64,000 nt of DNA from Flavobacterium ginsenosidimutans (GCF_003254625.1 NZ_QJRJ01000078.1:1-64000); one strand, 5' to 3'; shown: positions 8,397 through 17,467, counted from the stretch's first letter. The notes: a model not told the origin generated them from the letters alone. Program-made: numbers and translations.

Positions 8397-10715
8397 ATGA
8401 ATTACCTCAGTTTGAAAACTTCGCGTTTTCTATTTTCTATCAGTCTACTATTTTCGTTTTTATCTGCCTTTGCACAAAACCACGGAAAAATTAAAGGAAC
8501 AATCACAACATCTGATGGCGATGCTGCTGCCGGTGTCAATATTATCCTTAAAAATACGAAATATGGCACCGTTTCTAATGATGACGGTAGTTTTGATTTT
8601 AGCAGAGTAAAACCCAGCACCTACATTATACAGGTATCTTTATCGGGCTATGAAACGCTTGAAAGAGAAATAATTGTCTCTGAATATGAAACCATTACCA
8701 CTAATTTACAATTAAAGGTTTCTAATAAGGAATTGAATGAAGTGGTTGTAAATGGCAAGAAAAGCAATTTATCAAAAAAGACCGATTATGTTGCTAGAAT
8801 GCCACTAAAGAACTTGGAGAATCCTCAGGTTTACAATGTTATTCACAAAGAATTATTACAAGAGCAAATTGCGGTTGACATAAGAAGTGCGGTGCAAAAT
8901 GCTACGGGCGCGATCTCCAAAATATATCCTTCTGGTGGACTTGAAATTAGTTTTAGAGGATTCAGTACGGGTGTAAACGCACGAAACGGAATGGAGACTC
9001 TTTCTGGACGAAGCTCAATCTCAATTGATAATGCCGAGCGAATTGAGGTGCTAAAAGGCCCTTCTGGAACTTTGTTTGGTTCTTCTGTTTCTTCGTTTGG
9101 AGGAGTTGTAAACTTGGTCACAAAAAAGCCTTTTGAAACTAGCAAAACAGAGATATCTTATACAGGAGGAAGCTTTGGACTGCAGCGTGTTGCGGTAGAT
9201 TTTAATATGCCTTTGACTCAAAACAAAAAAGTTTTGTTTAGAATGAACGCTTCGGCAAATACAGAAAACAGCTTCTTAAATTATGGCTTTAATAAAACAG
9301 TCTTATTTGCGCCGAGCATTATTTATAAAGCAACCGATAGATTAACGCTGAGTTTAGACACAGAGATTTTCAACACCAATAATACCCGTCCAACTTACGG
9401 ACGTTCTTACGCGGCTGGACTTACCAACCCAACAGATCTAAAAGTAGATTACAAAACAAGCTTATTTGCAGATGATCTTGATGCTAAAACGACTTCTCCT
9501 AAAATATTTGCTCAGGCAGAATATAAAATTTCTGGCAACTGGAAATCTACAACATTGTTCTCACTAGTAGACGAACGTGTCGATCATAGTTATCAATACT
9601 ACACTGCATGGAAATCGCCAACAGAAGTTCAAAGAATGGTATCTCGTTTTGGCCCAATTCATAATAACTTCACCAATTTTCAAGAAAATATTAATGGTGA
9701 ATTTTCAACAGGAAGCATCAAACATAAACTCTTAGCTGGTATTAATTACAGATTTACAAAAGGAACATTTAAATATGCTACAACACAAGTATTAGATGAA
9801 ATTGATGTAACAACAGATTTCGAACCAATTCGAAAAAGCGATGTAGACCCAAAATTGAAGGAAATGCAATTTGGTGTTCCAAATGAACAGACTTTCAGTG
9901 TCTACGCTTCAGATGTAGTTAGTTTTACAGATCGCTTATCGGCAATGTTAAGTCTTCGTCTGGATAATTTTGTTCAGAAAAAAATCGAAGATACAGAGGG
10001 CTACAACCAAACTGCTTTGTCTCCAAAATTAGGTTTGGTTTATGAACTGGTTAAAGAACAGGTTTCTTTATTTGGAAATTACATGAATGGTTTTCAAAAT
10101 TCTGGGCCAGTAAATCAGCCAGACGGGTCAATATTAATTTTAAAGCCAATTTATGCTAATCAATATGAAGGTGGTGTAAAAGTAGAAGCATTCAATAAAA
10201 AATTAAGCACAACACTTAGCTACTACAACATTACAATTGATAATGCTACAAGAACAAATCCTGACGGATATAATATTCAGGATGGAAAACAAGTAAGTAA
10301 AGGAATTGATTTTGAATTTATTGCCAATCCGATAAACGGTTTAAACTTGACGGCTGGTTATGCTTACAATGATAACCGTATCGTTAAATCGTCCGACGCT
10401 TCCATTGAAGGCAATAAAGCCAGCGGTGCACCAGAAAATGTGTTGAATTTTTGGGTTTCCTACAAATTTCAAAACACATTAAAAAATTTAGGCTTTGGCT
10501 TTGGAGGAAATTATGTAGACAAACAATATAAATTTGAAGACGAAAGCTTTTATGCTCCTTCTTATTCGATTTATAGTGCCACTGTATTTTATGACAGACC
10601 AGTATGGAGACTTGGGGTTAAATTTAACAACCTGACAAACACAAAATATTGGGATTCTTACGGAATGGCTCAAACTCCCGCAAACTTCTTAGTTAACTTA
10701 ACAATAAGAATTTAA
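8397..10715 (+). CDS. TonB-dependent outer-membrane receptor (siderophore type) with carboxypeptidase-regulatory-like domain
   Basis: The product is 772 residues. A signal peptide ends around FAQ (residue 27). Residues 30-110 form a CarboxypepD_reg-like domain (GKIKGTITTSDGDAAAGVNII...GYETLE). Then comes a plug domain with GLEISFRGFSTG, RIEVLKGPSGTLFGSS and GGVVNLVTKKP, followed by a 22-strand-type barrel ending in an aromatic-rich C-terminus (LTNTKYWDSYGMAQTPANFLVNLTIRI). The family imports ferric siderophores, haem or other bulky ligands using TonB energy. The N-terminal 130 residues closely match those of the next gene, so the two probably arose by tandem duplication. It has its own promoter, a putative operator and a strong terminator. 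The ligand is unknown; an iron role is inferred from the shared operator and the neighbours. Confidence 0.88.
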   Translation: MNYLSLKTSRFLFSISLLFSFLSAFAQNHGKIKGTITTSDGDAAAGVNIILKNTKYGTVSNDDGSFDFSRVKPSTYIIQVSLSGYETLEREIIVSEYETITTNLQLKVSNKELNEVVVNGKKSNLSKKTDYVARMPLKNLENPQVYNVIHKELLQEQIAVDIRSAVQNATGAISKIYPSGGLEISFRGFSTGVNARNGMETLSGRSSISIDNAERIEVLKGPSGTLFGSSVSSFGGVVNLVTKKPFETSKTEISYTGGSFGLQRVAVDFNMPLTQNKKVLFRMNASANTENSFLNYGFNKTVLFAPSIIYKATDRLTLSLDTEIFNTNNTRPTYGRSYAAGLTNPTDLKVDYKTSLFADDLDAKTTSPKIFAQAEYKISGNWKSTTLFSLVDERVDHSYQYYTAWKSPTEVQRMVSRFGPIHNNFTNFQENINGEFSTGSIKHKLLAGINYRFTKGTFKYATTQVLDEIDVTTDFEPIRKSDVDPKLKEMQFGVPNEQTFSVYASDVVSFTDRLSAMLSLRLDNFVQKKIEDTEGYNQTALSPKLGLVYELVKEQVSLFGNYMNGFQNSGPVNQPDGSILILKPIYANQYEGGVKVEAFNKKLSTTLSYYNITIDNATRTNPDGYNIQDGKQVSKGIDFEFIANPINGLNLTAGYAYNDNRIVKSSDASIEGNKASGAPENVLNFWVSYKFQNTLKNLGFGFGGNYVDKQYKFEDESFYAPSYSIYSATVFYDRPVWRLGVKFNNLTNTKYWDSYGMAQTPANFLVNLTIRI

Positions 10716-10726
10716 TTTTCTATTCC

Positions 10727-10763
10727 AGATAAAGCCATTCGAAAACGAATGGCTTTATCTTTT
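10727..10763 (+). terminator. Rho-independent terminator
   Basis: A perfect 15-bp stem (10727-10741 with 10746-10760), AAAA loop and a T tract, just after the first receptor gene. Confidence 0.85.
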
Positions 10764-10813
10764 AAAAGATAAAAATCAAGCATTTATAGTTTACATAAAC
10801 ATTCGCTCTTTCG

Positions 10814-10843
10814 TTGTTCAAGAAATTATAATTTATATTTTTG
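10814..10843 (+). promoter_or_regulatory. Promoter of the second TonB-dependent receptor
   Basis: TTG at 10814-10816, a 19-bp spacer, then TATTTTTG at 10836-10843, an exact TAnnTTTG match. Confidence 0.75.
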
Positions 10844-10851
10844 CCTTGTTT

Positions 10852-10868
10852 TTATTTGTTCTAAATAA
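10852..10868 (+). promoter_or_regulatory. Palindromic operator candidate, box 2
   Basis: TTATTTGTTCTAAATAA has one mismatch to the perfect palindrome at 8349. Its distance from the -7 element (8 bp) is identical to that at the first receptor, so both the box and its placement are conserved. Confidence 0.6.
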
Positions 10869-10900
10869 AATAACCAAAATTAATCCAAAAAAAAATTACC

Positions 10901-13330
10901 ATGAACTATTCAAATCGTAGCATCAAACAGATAAGTACCATATTCTGTATGCTATTTTTATTTTGCAGCAATCTCTTTGCGCAGCAAAACTTCGGAAAAA
11001 TAAAAGGAATTATAACAACCTCTGATGGTGAATTTGCTGTAGGCGTAAATATTATTCTTAAAAATTCAAAATACGGAACAATTAGTAATGAAGAGGGAGT
11101 TTTCGAATTTAACCGTGTTAAACCTAATACGTATACTTTAGAAGTTTCATTAACTGGTTACGAAACTCTAGAACAACAAGTGAAAGTTGCGGCTACCGAA
11201 ACTACTTCGCTTAATTTGCAATTGACCGTTTCAAACAAACAATTAAAAGAAGTTATCATTACCAACAATAGAGGAAAAGCTTTCCCGAAACAAAGTACTT
11301 ACGTTTCTAAAATGCCTCTTAAAAATATAGAAAATCCGCAGGTATATAACATTGTCTCATCAGAGTTAATGAAAGAGCAAGCCATTACAAATTATGAAGA
11401 TGCTTTAAAAAATGTACCTGGAATTCAAAAATTATGGGAATCTACAGGACGTGGAGGCGACGGAGGATCTTATTATTCTTTACGCGGTTTTGAAGTGCAG
11501 GCAAATCTTGTAAACGGATTGCCAGGATTAACAAGTGGAAGTTTAGACCCAGCAAATATTGAAAGAGTTGAAGTAATTAAAGGTCCATCTGGAACATTGT
11601 TTGGAAGTAGTCTTGTTAGTTACGGAGGATTGATTAATACTGTTACAAAAAAGCCATATAGTGGTTTTGGAGGCGAAGTATCTTATCTTGCTGGTAGTTT
11701 TGGACTAAATAGAGTTACCGCAGATATCAACACGCCATTGGATGATACTGATAATGTAGCTTTCAGAATTAATGCGGCTTATCAGACTGAAAACAGTTTT
11801 CAGGATGCAGGATTTAGAACTTCAATATTTGTAGCTCCTGCCCTTTCCTATAAAGTAAACGAAAAATTATCTTTCTTAATTAATACTGAATTTATGGCCG
11901 AAGAGAAAACTACGCCATCGATGTTGTTTTTAGGAAGAGACACTCCTTTACAATTTGCTAATCTTGCCGATTTAAATTACAATACAGATTTATCTTTTTA
12001 CAGTAATGATTTACCCATAAAAAATCCGAGATACAGTTTACAAGGTCAGATGAATTATAAAATTTCAGATCAATGGACTTCACAAACGGTATTCTCAAGA
12101 AGCTCTTCAAAATCGAGAGGCTATTACTCTTATATATACGACAATGAAGACGGAAATCGTGATTTTGCTTTATGGATCACAAAAGAACAATCGCAAACAG
12201 CAACCACAGATATTCAACAAAATTTTATTGGAGATTTTAAAATTGGGAATATGAGAAATCGTCTTGTTGTTGGTTTAGATTATTTTGATAGAAATGTTAT
12301 GTTTGGCGGATCAGGATATGGTCATCTTTACAATGTTACCGCTCAGGGAGAAGTAAGACAATTAGATGCTGATAATCCATACTTCTTAACACAAACTTCA
12401 GTAGACCAACTATTATCTACAGTACCTGCAACAAATTATAACTCAAAAGATGCAACTTATAGTGCTTATGCTTCTGATGTATTGAACATTAACAATAAAT
12501 TATTAGTAATGGCAAGCCTACGTGTTGACTATTTTGACACTGAAGGAAACATAAAAACTGACGATGACAATTATACACAGACTGCATTTTCTCCAAAATT
12601 TGGAGTCGTTTATCAGCCAATTGAAGATCAATTGTCCGTTTTTGCAAATTATATGAATGGATTCAGAAATATCGCTCCATCAGCAATTTACGACAACGAT
12701 GGCAATTTCATTGGATCACAGACTTTTGAACCAGAACATGCTAATCAGTTAGAATTTGGAGTAAAAGGAAACTTATTTTCAGATAAACTAACCGCGACAA
12801 TGAGTTACTACGATATTAATGTTGCTAATTTAGTTACCAGCAACCCAATGTACAGTGCTCAAGGCGGTGAAGCAAGAAGCAAAGGATTTGAATTTGATTT
12901 GAATGCCGCACCTCTAAAAGGTCTAAGCATTATTGCGGGATACAGTTACAATGATAGTAAAATTACAAAAGGTGATGAAGGTAATGTTTGGCTAGATCAA
13001 GGAAAAAGACCATTTTGGGCGGGTCCAAAAAATCTAGTAAATCTTTGGGCAACTTATAAGTTTAATGAAGGTGCTTTAGAGAATTTTGGAATTGGTTTTG
13101 GAGGAAATTATGCCAGCGATAATGCCATTCTAGATAGTGACGTAACCGGTAAATTTATTCTTCCAGAATATACTGTAATCAATGGTTCTGTTTTCTATAA
13201 CTCCACTAAATATCGTTTAAGTTTAAATGTAAATAATATTACCAACAAAGATTATTTTAATGGAGGATGGTCAACCGTAAATCCGCAAAAGCCTAGAAAT
13301 GTTGTAGCTACTTTTGCTTACAAATTCTAA
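10901..13330 (+). CDS. TonB-dependent outer-membrane receptor, paralogue of the preceding gene
   Basis: The product is 809 residues. The signal peptide ends near LFAQQ (residue 28). A CarboxypepD_reg-like domain (GKIKGIITTSDGEFAVGVNII...GYETLE) occupies about residues 33-115. The plug has SYYSLRGFEVQ, RVEVIKGPSGTLFGSS and YGGLINTVTKKP. A beta-barrel follows and ends in NVVATFAYKF, the terminal Phe being typical of outer-membrane insertion. Its start aligns with the first receptor, while the barrel is more diverged, so the ligands may differ. It has its own promoter, operator box and terminator. Predicted to act in TonB-driven uptake, probably of a ferric complex; specificity is unknown. Confidence 0.88.
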   Translation: MNYSNRSIKQISTIFCMLFLFCSNLFAQQNFGKIKGIITTSDGEFAVGVNIILKNSKYGTISNEEGVFEFNRVKPNTYTLEVSLTGYETLEQQVKVAATETTSLNLQLTVSNKQLKEVIITNNRGKAFPKQSTYVSKMPLKNIENPQVYNIVSSELMKEQAITNYEDALKNVPGIQKLWESTGRGGDGGSYYSLRGFEVQANLVNGLPGLTSGSLDPANIERVEVIKGPSGTLFGSSLVSYGGLINTVTKKPYSGFGGEVSYLAGSFGLNRVTADINTPLDDTDNVAFRINAAYQTENSFQDAGFRTSIFVAPALSYKVNEKLSFLINTEFMAEEKTTPSMLFLGRDTPLQFANLADLNYNTDLSFYSNDLPIKNPRYSLQGQMNYKISDQWTSQTVFSRSSSKSRGYYSYIYDNEDGNRDFALWITKEQSQTATTDIQQNFIGDFKIGNMRNRLVVGLDYFDRNVMFGGSGYGHLYNVTAQGEVRQLDADNPYFLTQTSVDQLLSTVPATNYNSKDATYSAYASDVLNINNKLLVMASLRVDYFDTEGNIKTDDDNYTQTAFSPKFGVVYQPIEDQLSVFANYMNGFRNIAPSAIYDNDGNFIGSQTFEPEHANQLEFGVKGNLFSDKLTATMSYYDINVANLVTSNPMYSAQGGEARSKGFEFDLNAAPLKGLSIIAGYSYNDSKITKGDEGNVWLDQGKRPFWAGPKNLVNLWATYKFNEGALENFGIGFGGNYASDNAILDSDVTGKFILPEYTVINGSVFYNSTKYRLSLNVNNITNKDYFNGGWSTVNPQKPRNVVATFAYKF

Positions 13331-13352
13331 GATTTAACCAAAATCTCATAAG

Positions 13353-13398
13353 AAGCCTCGGAGCCTTTCAAAATATAGAAAGATTCGAGGCTTTTTTT
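13353..13398 (+). terminator. Rho-independent terminator
   Basis: AAGCCTCG (13353-13360) pairs with CGAGGCTT (13386-13393), with an inner CTTTC/GAAAG stem and a following T tract. Confidence 0.8.
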
Positions 13399-13411
13399 AG
13401 TTGTTTTATTT

Positions 13412-13440
13412 TTAATTATTCTAAATAAGCGTTATGTTTG
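13412..13440 (+). promoter_or_regulatory. Operator candidate box 3 and -7 element before the DUF4198 gene
   Basis: TTAATTATTCTAAATAA (13412-13428) has the invariant right half TCTAAATAA and a degenerate left half. The -7 match TATGTTTG follows at 13433-13440. Here the box lies between the -33 and -7 positions, not downstream of the -7 as at the two receptors. That would still allow repression by steric block. Confidence 0.5.
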
Positions 13441-13476
13441 TAAAAAATATCATTCTAATAATTTAAACTTGATCTT

Positions 13477-14202
13477 ATGAAATCAAATATTTTAAAAACA
13501 TTAAGCTTTTTATTTCTAATGCTTTTTGCTGCACCTCAGCTTTTTGCCCATGCACTATGGATCGAAACCAAAGCAACAGGAACAAAAGGAAAAGCTCAGG
13601 AAATCTCTGTTTATTTTGGAGAATTCTCTGATAACGATATTACAAAAGCTGATAAATGGTTTTCTGATTTAAAAGATTTTACTTTGGTTGTAATTTCTCC
13701 TTCAAAAAAAGAAACAAAACTGACTTCAAAAGCTTTAGAAAATAAATATCAAGCGTTCTTTACACCAGACGAAGACGGAGTTTACACTATTGTGATGCAC
13801 CATACAGTTGGAGATGTTTACGGAACAATGAAATTAGATTATAACTCTAGTGCAAATGTTGTAGTTGGAAATAAAGCTGCTGGAAACAATATTGCTTCTA
13901 ATACAAACAAAATTGCTGTTTTCTCAGAAAATGCAGATGCTGCAAAAAAAGATACTAAAATTACTGGTGTTGCCTCTTATGACGGAGCTATTGCAAAAGA
14001 AACAAAAATTAAAGTAATTGCACCAAACGGATGGGAAAAAGAATTATGGACAAACGATAAAGGAGAATTCTCTTTTACACCAATCTGGTCTGGAAACTAT
14101 ATGGTAGAATATGCTCACACAGATAAATCATCTGGCGAACATAACGGAAAAAAATACGATGAAATCTGGAAAATGGCTACTTACCAAATTACAGTAAAAT
14201 AA
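13477..14202 (+). CDS. DUF4198 family periplasmic protein
   Basis: The product is 241 residues with a signal peptide cleaved after LFAHA. The mature N-terminus HALWIETKATGTKGKAQEISVYFGE is the hallmark of DUF4198, a family of periplasmic Ig-like proteins often found beside TonB receptors or metal transport genes. The histidine at the mature end and the MHHTVGDVYG segment (residues ~108-117) are possible metal ligands. The C-terminal half (ETKIKVIAPNGWEKELWTNDKGEFSFTP) looks like a second beta-sandwich. It lies between two TonB receptors and shares their operator motif, so a role in metal or siderophore uptake is inferred. The biochemical function is not known to me. Confidence 0.8.
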   Translation: MKSNILKTLSFLFLMLFAAPQLFAHALWIETKATGTKGKAQEISVYFGEFSDNDITKADKWFSDLKDFTLVVISPSKKETKLTSKALENKYQAFFTPDEDGVYTIVMHHTVGDVYGTMKLDYNSSANVVVGNKAAGNNIASNTNKIAVFSENADAAKKDTKITGVASYDGAIAKETKIKVIAPNGWEKELWTNDKGEFSFTPIWSGNYMVEYAHTDKSSGEHNGKKYDEIWKMATYQITVK

Positions 14203-14253
14203 TTAGTAAAATAATTTTCGTAAAAACTTCATTCTTAGATTTAATTTCAATTT

Positions 14254-14284
14254 AAAAAACCTTGCTAATGGCAAGGTTTTTTTT
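14254..14284 (+). terminator. Rho-independent terminator
   Basis: AACCTTGC pairs with GCAAGGTT around a 5-nt loop and is followed by a T8 run, downstream of the DUF4198 gene. Confidence 0.85.
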
Positions 14285-14381
14285 GTTGCTATTTATACTA
14301 AATTAAAATAATATTAGAAAATTCTTAAGCAAATCTTAAGAAAACAATAAGAAAGGTTTAAGTAAGAAAACGCCCCATAAA

Positions 14382-14414
14382 TTTCCTTAACACATTCATG
14401 CAATTGTATATTTG
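14382..14414 (+). promoter_or_regulatory. Promoter of the third TonB-dependent receptor
   Basis: TTTC at 14382-14385, a 21-bp spacer, then an exact -7 match TATATTTG at 14407-14414. Confidence 0.6.
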
Positions 14415-14427
14415 CGGCGATCTATTT

Positions 14428-14444
14428 TTATTGAATCTAAATAA
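14428..14444 (+). promoter_or_regulatory. Palindromic operator candidate, box 4
   Basis: TTATTGAATCTAAATAA keeps the right half TCTAAATAA; the left half differs at one position from the perfect arm. It lies 13 bp after the -7 element and 5 bp before the ATG, so a bound protein could also block ribosome access. Confidence 0.55.
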
Positions 14445-14449
14445 ACAAC

Positions 14450-16678
14450 ATGAAATATAATTTACTATTTGCATTAGGATTATTAAGTTTTGCCTCTTAT
14501 GGTCAAGATTTTTCAAACACCGAATCTACTTCTTCAGTAACCGATACAGTTAAGAATAAAAAAGGAGAAATTTTAAATGAAGTAGTTGTTACTAAAAATA
14601 AAGAACCAAAACCAGTTACAGCAGTTCGCTCTGGATTAAAACCAATGGATAATCCTCAAAGTATACAAGTTATTGGTTCTGAAGTTATCGAACAGCAGCA
14701 AGCTATTAGATTAAGTGAAGTTCTTAAAAATGCTAATGGTGTTTATGTAAGTTCTGCTCGTGGTGGAGCTACAGAATCTTTTTACTCAAGAGGTTATGAC
14801 ATGTCTTCAAATAATATGTTCAAAAACGGATTTCGTTACAACGCAGGATCAATTCCAGATGTTTCTGGTTTAGATAAAGTAGAATTCTTAAAAGGAGGTT
14901 CGGCTTTATTATTTGGAAATGTGGCTCCAGGAGGAGTTCTTAATTTAGTTACTAAAACTCCTCAATTCAAAAGCGGAGGCGAAATCTCAATGCAGATTGG
15001 AAGTTATGCTTATTATAAACCATCATTTGATTTTTATGGAGGACTTAATAAATCAATCGCATTTAGAATTAACGGTTCTTACGAAAACTCAGAAAGTTTT
15101 AGAGATGTTGTAAAAAACAAACGTGTATATGTAAATCCGTCTTTACTTTTTGTAATTAATCCAAAAACTCAAATTACATTACAAGGAGATTATTTAAGTG
15201 CAGATTGGACACCAGATTTCGGAACTGGAATCGTAGGAACTCAAATTCTTGATTTACCTCGAAATGCTTTCTACGGATCGCTTTGGTCTAATGGTACAAC
15301 TAAATCTTCTAGTGCATCTGTATTATTAAATCATGATTTCGATAAAAACTGGAAACTTAATTTCAATAGTTCTTTTCAGAACTATGACAGAGCTTCAAAA
15401 TCTACCGCACAATTATCTACAGTAAAAGAGAATGGAGACTGGACAAGACCTTTAGTTCAAAACGACAACTCAGAACAAATACTAGGAGATCAATTAAGTC
15501 TTCAAGGAAACTTTAATACAGGATCTGTAAAACATCAAATTTTTACAGGTGCAGACTGGGAAAACTCGTTTGCAACAGCTTATACTTTTGCTTTTACTCC
15601 AGCAAATTATGATACAATTAATCTTTTCAACTTTGATCCGTCAACGCAAAGAAATGATATTCCTGATGCGAGAGCCACTCAAATTGCAAAAACTGAGACG
15701 AATCGTTTTGGTGCCTATTTTCAAGATTTAATCTCTATTACAGAGAAGTTAAAAGTATTAGCAGGTGTACGTTGGTCATGGCAAGAAGCAGAAGTTACAA
15801 CTTACAAAGAAACTTATGCTAATAATGTACAAACAGTTAAGCCTGAAAATGCAGTTCCTACAGTAGGTGCTAAAAAATTAGACAATGCATTTTCACCAAA
15901 ATTTGGATTGATATACCAACCAAGAAAAGACGTTTCTATATTTGGTAGCTACTCTACTTCGTTTACTCCAAACACAGGAACTACAGCAGATTTAAAACCA
16001 ATTGAACCATCTATTATTGATCAATATGAAGCTGGTATTAAAACTGATTTCTTAAAAGGATTATTAAGCACAAATGTTACTGTTTATCAAATTACAAACA
16101 GTAATCTGGCTCAAACTGCTGAATTTAAAGCTGACGGAAGTCCTAATTCAGATACAAACGTAAAAGTTTTAAGTGGTGAAACTAAAAGCAAAGGGGTAGA
16201 AGTTGACGTTACAGCAAGACCTATTGAAGGACTTAGCATTATTGCAGGATACAGCTACAACGATATGCGTTATACAAAAACTTCTGGTTTAAACGGAAGT
16301 TTTATAGAAGGTGACCGTCTTGTAAGAACTCCAGCAAATACAGCAAACTTAAGTTTCTTTTACACAGTACCAGAAGGTATATTAAAAGGATTATCTGTTG
16401 GAGCAATAGGAAATTACATTGGTGATCGTTTAGGCGGATGGAATGATCAATATAGCACTGATCTTGTAAAATATCCTGACGGTATCTACCACAGAGAAAT
16501 TCCGATTGATGGTTATGTTACAATCGATGCTTCGGCTGGATATACTTGGAATAAGTTCTCTATTCTTTGCAAATTATCAAACATTACGAACGAATTAAAT
16601 TATACCGTTCACGAAAATTACAGTGTGAACCCAATCGCTCCTCGTCAGTTCATGACAAGCGTGCGTTACAAGTTCTAA
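14450..16678 (+). CDS. TonB-dependent siderophore receptor (FhuA/FpvA-like)
   Basis: The product is 742 residues with a short signal peptide (MKYNLLFALGLLSFASYGQ). It lacks the carboxypeptidase-regulatory domain of the two upstream receptors and starts directly with NEVVVTKNKEP. The plug follows: KPMDNPQSIQVIGSEVIEQQ, SFYSRGYDM, KVEFLKGGSALLFGNVAPGGVLNLVTKTP. The plug text is that of classical ferric-siderophore receptors (TIGR01783-like). The barrel ends with APRQFMTSVRYKF, another siderophore-receptor signature with a terminal Phe. It is predicted to import a ferric siderophore, perhaps a hydroxamate, but the ligand is not proven. It carries its own promoter, an operator box and a terminator. 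Confidence 0.9.
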   Translation: MKYNLLFALGLLSFASYGQDFSNTESTSSVTDTVKNKKGEILNEVVVTKNKEPKPVTAVRSGLKPMDNPQSIQVIGSEVIEQQQAIRLSEVLKNANGVYVSSARGGATESFYSRGYDMSSNNMFKNGFRYNAGSIPDVSGLDKVEFLKGGSALLFGNVAPGGVLNLVTKTPQFKSGGEISMQIGSYAYYKPSFDFYGGLNKSIAFRINGSYENSESFRDVVKNKRVYVNPSLLFVINPKTQITLQGDYLSADWTPDFGTGIVGTQILDLPRNAFYGSLWSNGTTKSSSASVLLNHDFDKNWKLNFNSSFQNYDRASKSTAQLSTVKENGDWTRPLVQNDNSEQILGDQLSLQGNFNTGSVKHQIFTGADWENSFATAYTFAFTPANYDTINLFNFDPSTQRNDIPDARATQIAKTETNRFGAYFQDLISITEKLKVLAGVRWSWQEAEVTTYKETYANNVQTVKPENAVPTVGAKKLDNAFSPKFGLIYQPRKDVSIFGSYSTSFTPNTGTTADLKPIEPSIIDQYEAGIKTDFLKGLLSTNVTVYQITNSNLAQTAEFKADGSPNSDTNVKVLSGETKSKGVEVDVTARPIEGLSIIAGYSYNDMRYTKTSGLNGSFIEGDRLVRTPANTANLSFFYTVPEGILKGLSVGAIGNYIGDRLGGWNDQYSTDLVKYPDGIYHREIPIDGYVTIDASAGYTWNKFSILCKLSNITNELNYTVHENYSVNPIAPRQFMTSVRYKF

Positions 16679-16705
16679 AATATTGAATTAGAAGTTTTTT
16701 TGATT

Positions 16706-16755
16706 TATCCCAAGATTTTCTGTTTCTGTGGAAATAGAAAAATCTTGGGATTTTT
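16706..16755 (+). terminator. Rho-independent terminator
   Basis: A 15-bp stem around ATCCCAAGATTTTCT and its near-complement at 16736-16751 is followed by TTTTATTTT, downstream of the third receptor. Confidence 0.8.
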
Positions 16756-16799
16756 ATTTTAAACAAGATAAATGAAAGTAATACAAAACTTACTTTTAT

Positions 16800-16829
16800 T
16801 TTGGTTTTTGAAAAAATATGCTATTTTTG
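16800..16829 (+). promoter_or_regulatory. Promoter of the kinase-like gene
   Basis: TTG at 16801-16803, an 18-bp spacer and TATTTTTG at 16822-16829. It overlaps the upstream in-frame ATG at 16772, so translation must start downstream of that codon. Confidence 0.55.
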
Positions 16830-16840
16830 TATTCAACATT

Positions 16841-17467
16841 ATGAAATATGAATTACAACTTATCATTTCAGGAAAGAGCAAAGTTAAGCATGGAACAATT
16901 ATCCAAGCAGCAGCCAGTTACCTTAGAAGAAGCCAAAGCGCAGGCACAATGGCTAAAGAATTCAAGCATTTCAAAAAACAAGAAAAAGAGACCTTAGAAA
17001 AGTTTATAGAATTAAACAGTCTTTGGATTTTAGATATCAATCTTGATAATTATGTTTCTGAAGGAGCAGAACAAAAGGTCTATTTAAAAGACGGGAAACA
17101 TGTAATCAAACTTAATGATTCTATTTATTATAACTCTTGGATAGATTATTTCAATAATCTATTATTAAACAATTTCTTTTTCCCAGACACAGCATACAAT
17201 TTATTAGGCTTTTTCAAAACCGAAGATATCATATATGCAGTTGTTGAACAACCTTTTGTTAAAGCAACTGAGCCAACAGATCTAGAAGTTGTAAAAAATT
17301 TTATGCTTGTAAACGGATTTTTAAATACCAAAAATAATGACTACTGTAATCCTGACTTAGGAATTATTCTTGAAGATCTTCACGACGAAAATGTATTGAC
17401 CGAAAATGGCATTCTTCAATTTATAGATACCGTTTTCTATATAAAAGATAATTTTTACGAAATATAA
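16841..17467 (+). CDS. Stand-alone kinase-fold protein related to polyvalent-protein kinases
   Basis: I chose the ATG at 16841 because the promoter covers the earlier in-frame ATG (16772). The 208-residue product has a basic N-terminal helix region (MKYELQLIISGKSKVKHG...), then a compact protein-kinase/APH-like core. Seen directly: EGAEQKVY (residues 74-81, nucleotide-loop position), VIKL with Lys90 (beta-3 lysine), VEQPF (hinge), EDLHDENVL with Asp179 and Asn184 (catalytic loop), and FIDTV with Asp196 (DFG position). All core catalytic residues are present. The arrangement resembles the Ser/Thr/Tyr kinase domain of polyvalent proteins on phages and conjugative elements, here as a single-domain gene. 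Substrate is unknown. It lies between a siderophore receptor and valS with its own promoter. Confidence 0.7.
   Translation: MKYELQLIISGKSKVKHGTIIQAAASYLRRSQSAGTMAKEFKHFKKQEKETLEKFIELNSLWILDINLDNYVSEGAEQKVYLKDGKHVIKLNDSIYYNSWIDYFNNLLLNNFFFPDTAYNLLGFFKTEDIIYAVVEQPFVKATEPTDLEVVKNFMLVNGFLNTKNNDYCNPDLGIILEDLHDENVLTENGILQFIDTVFYIKDNFYEI

Noticed and set aside
16772..16840. Longer N-terminus for the kinase-like protein
   Set aside because: A good promoter overlaps this ATG, and the added residues are an AT-rich hydrophobic translation without family likeness.
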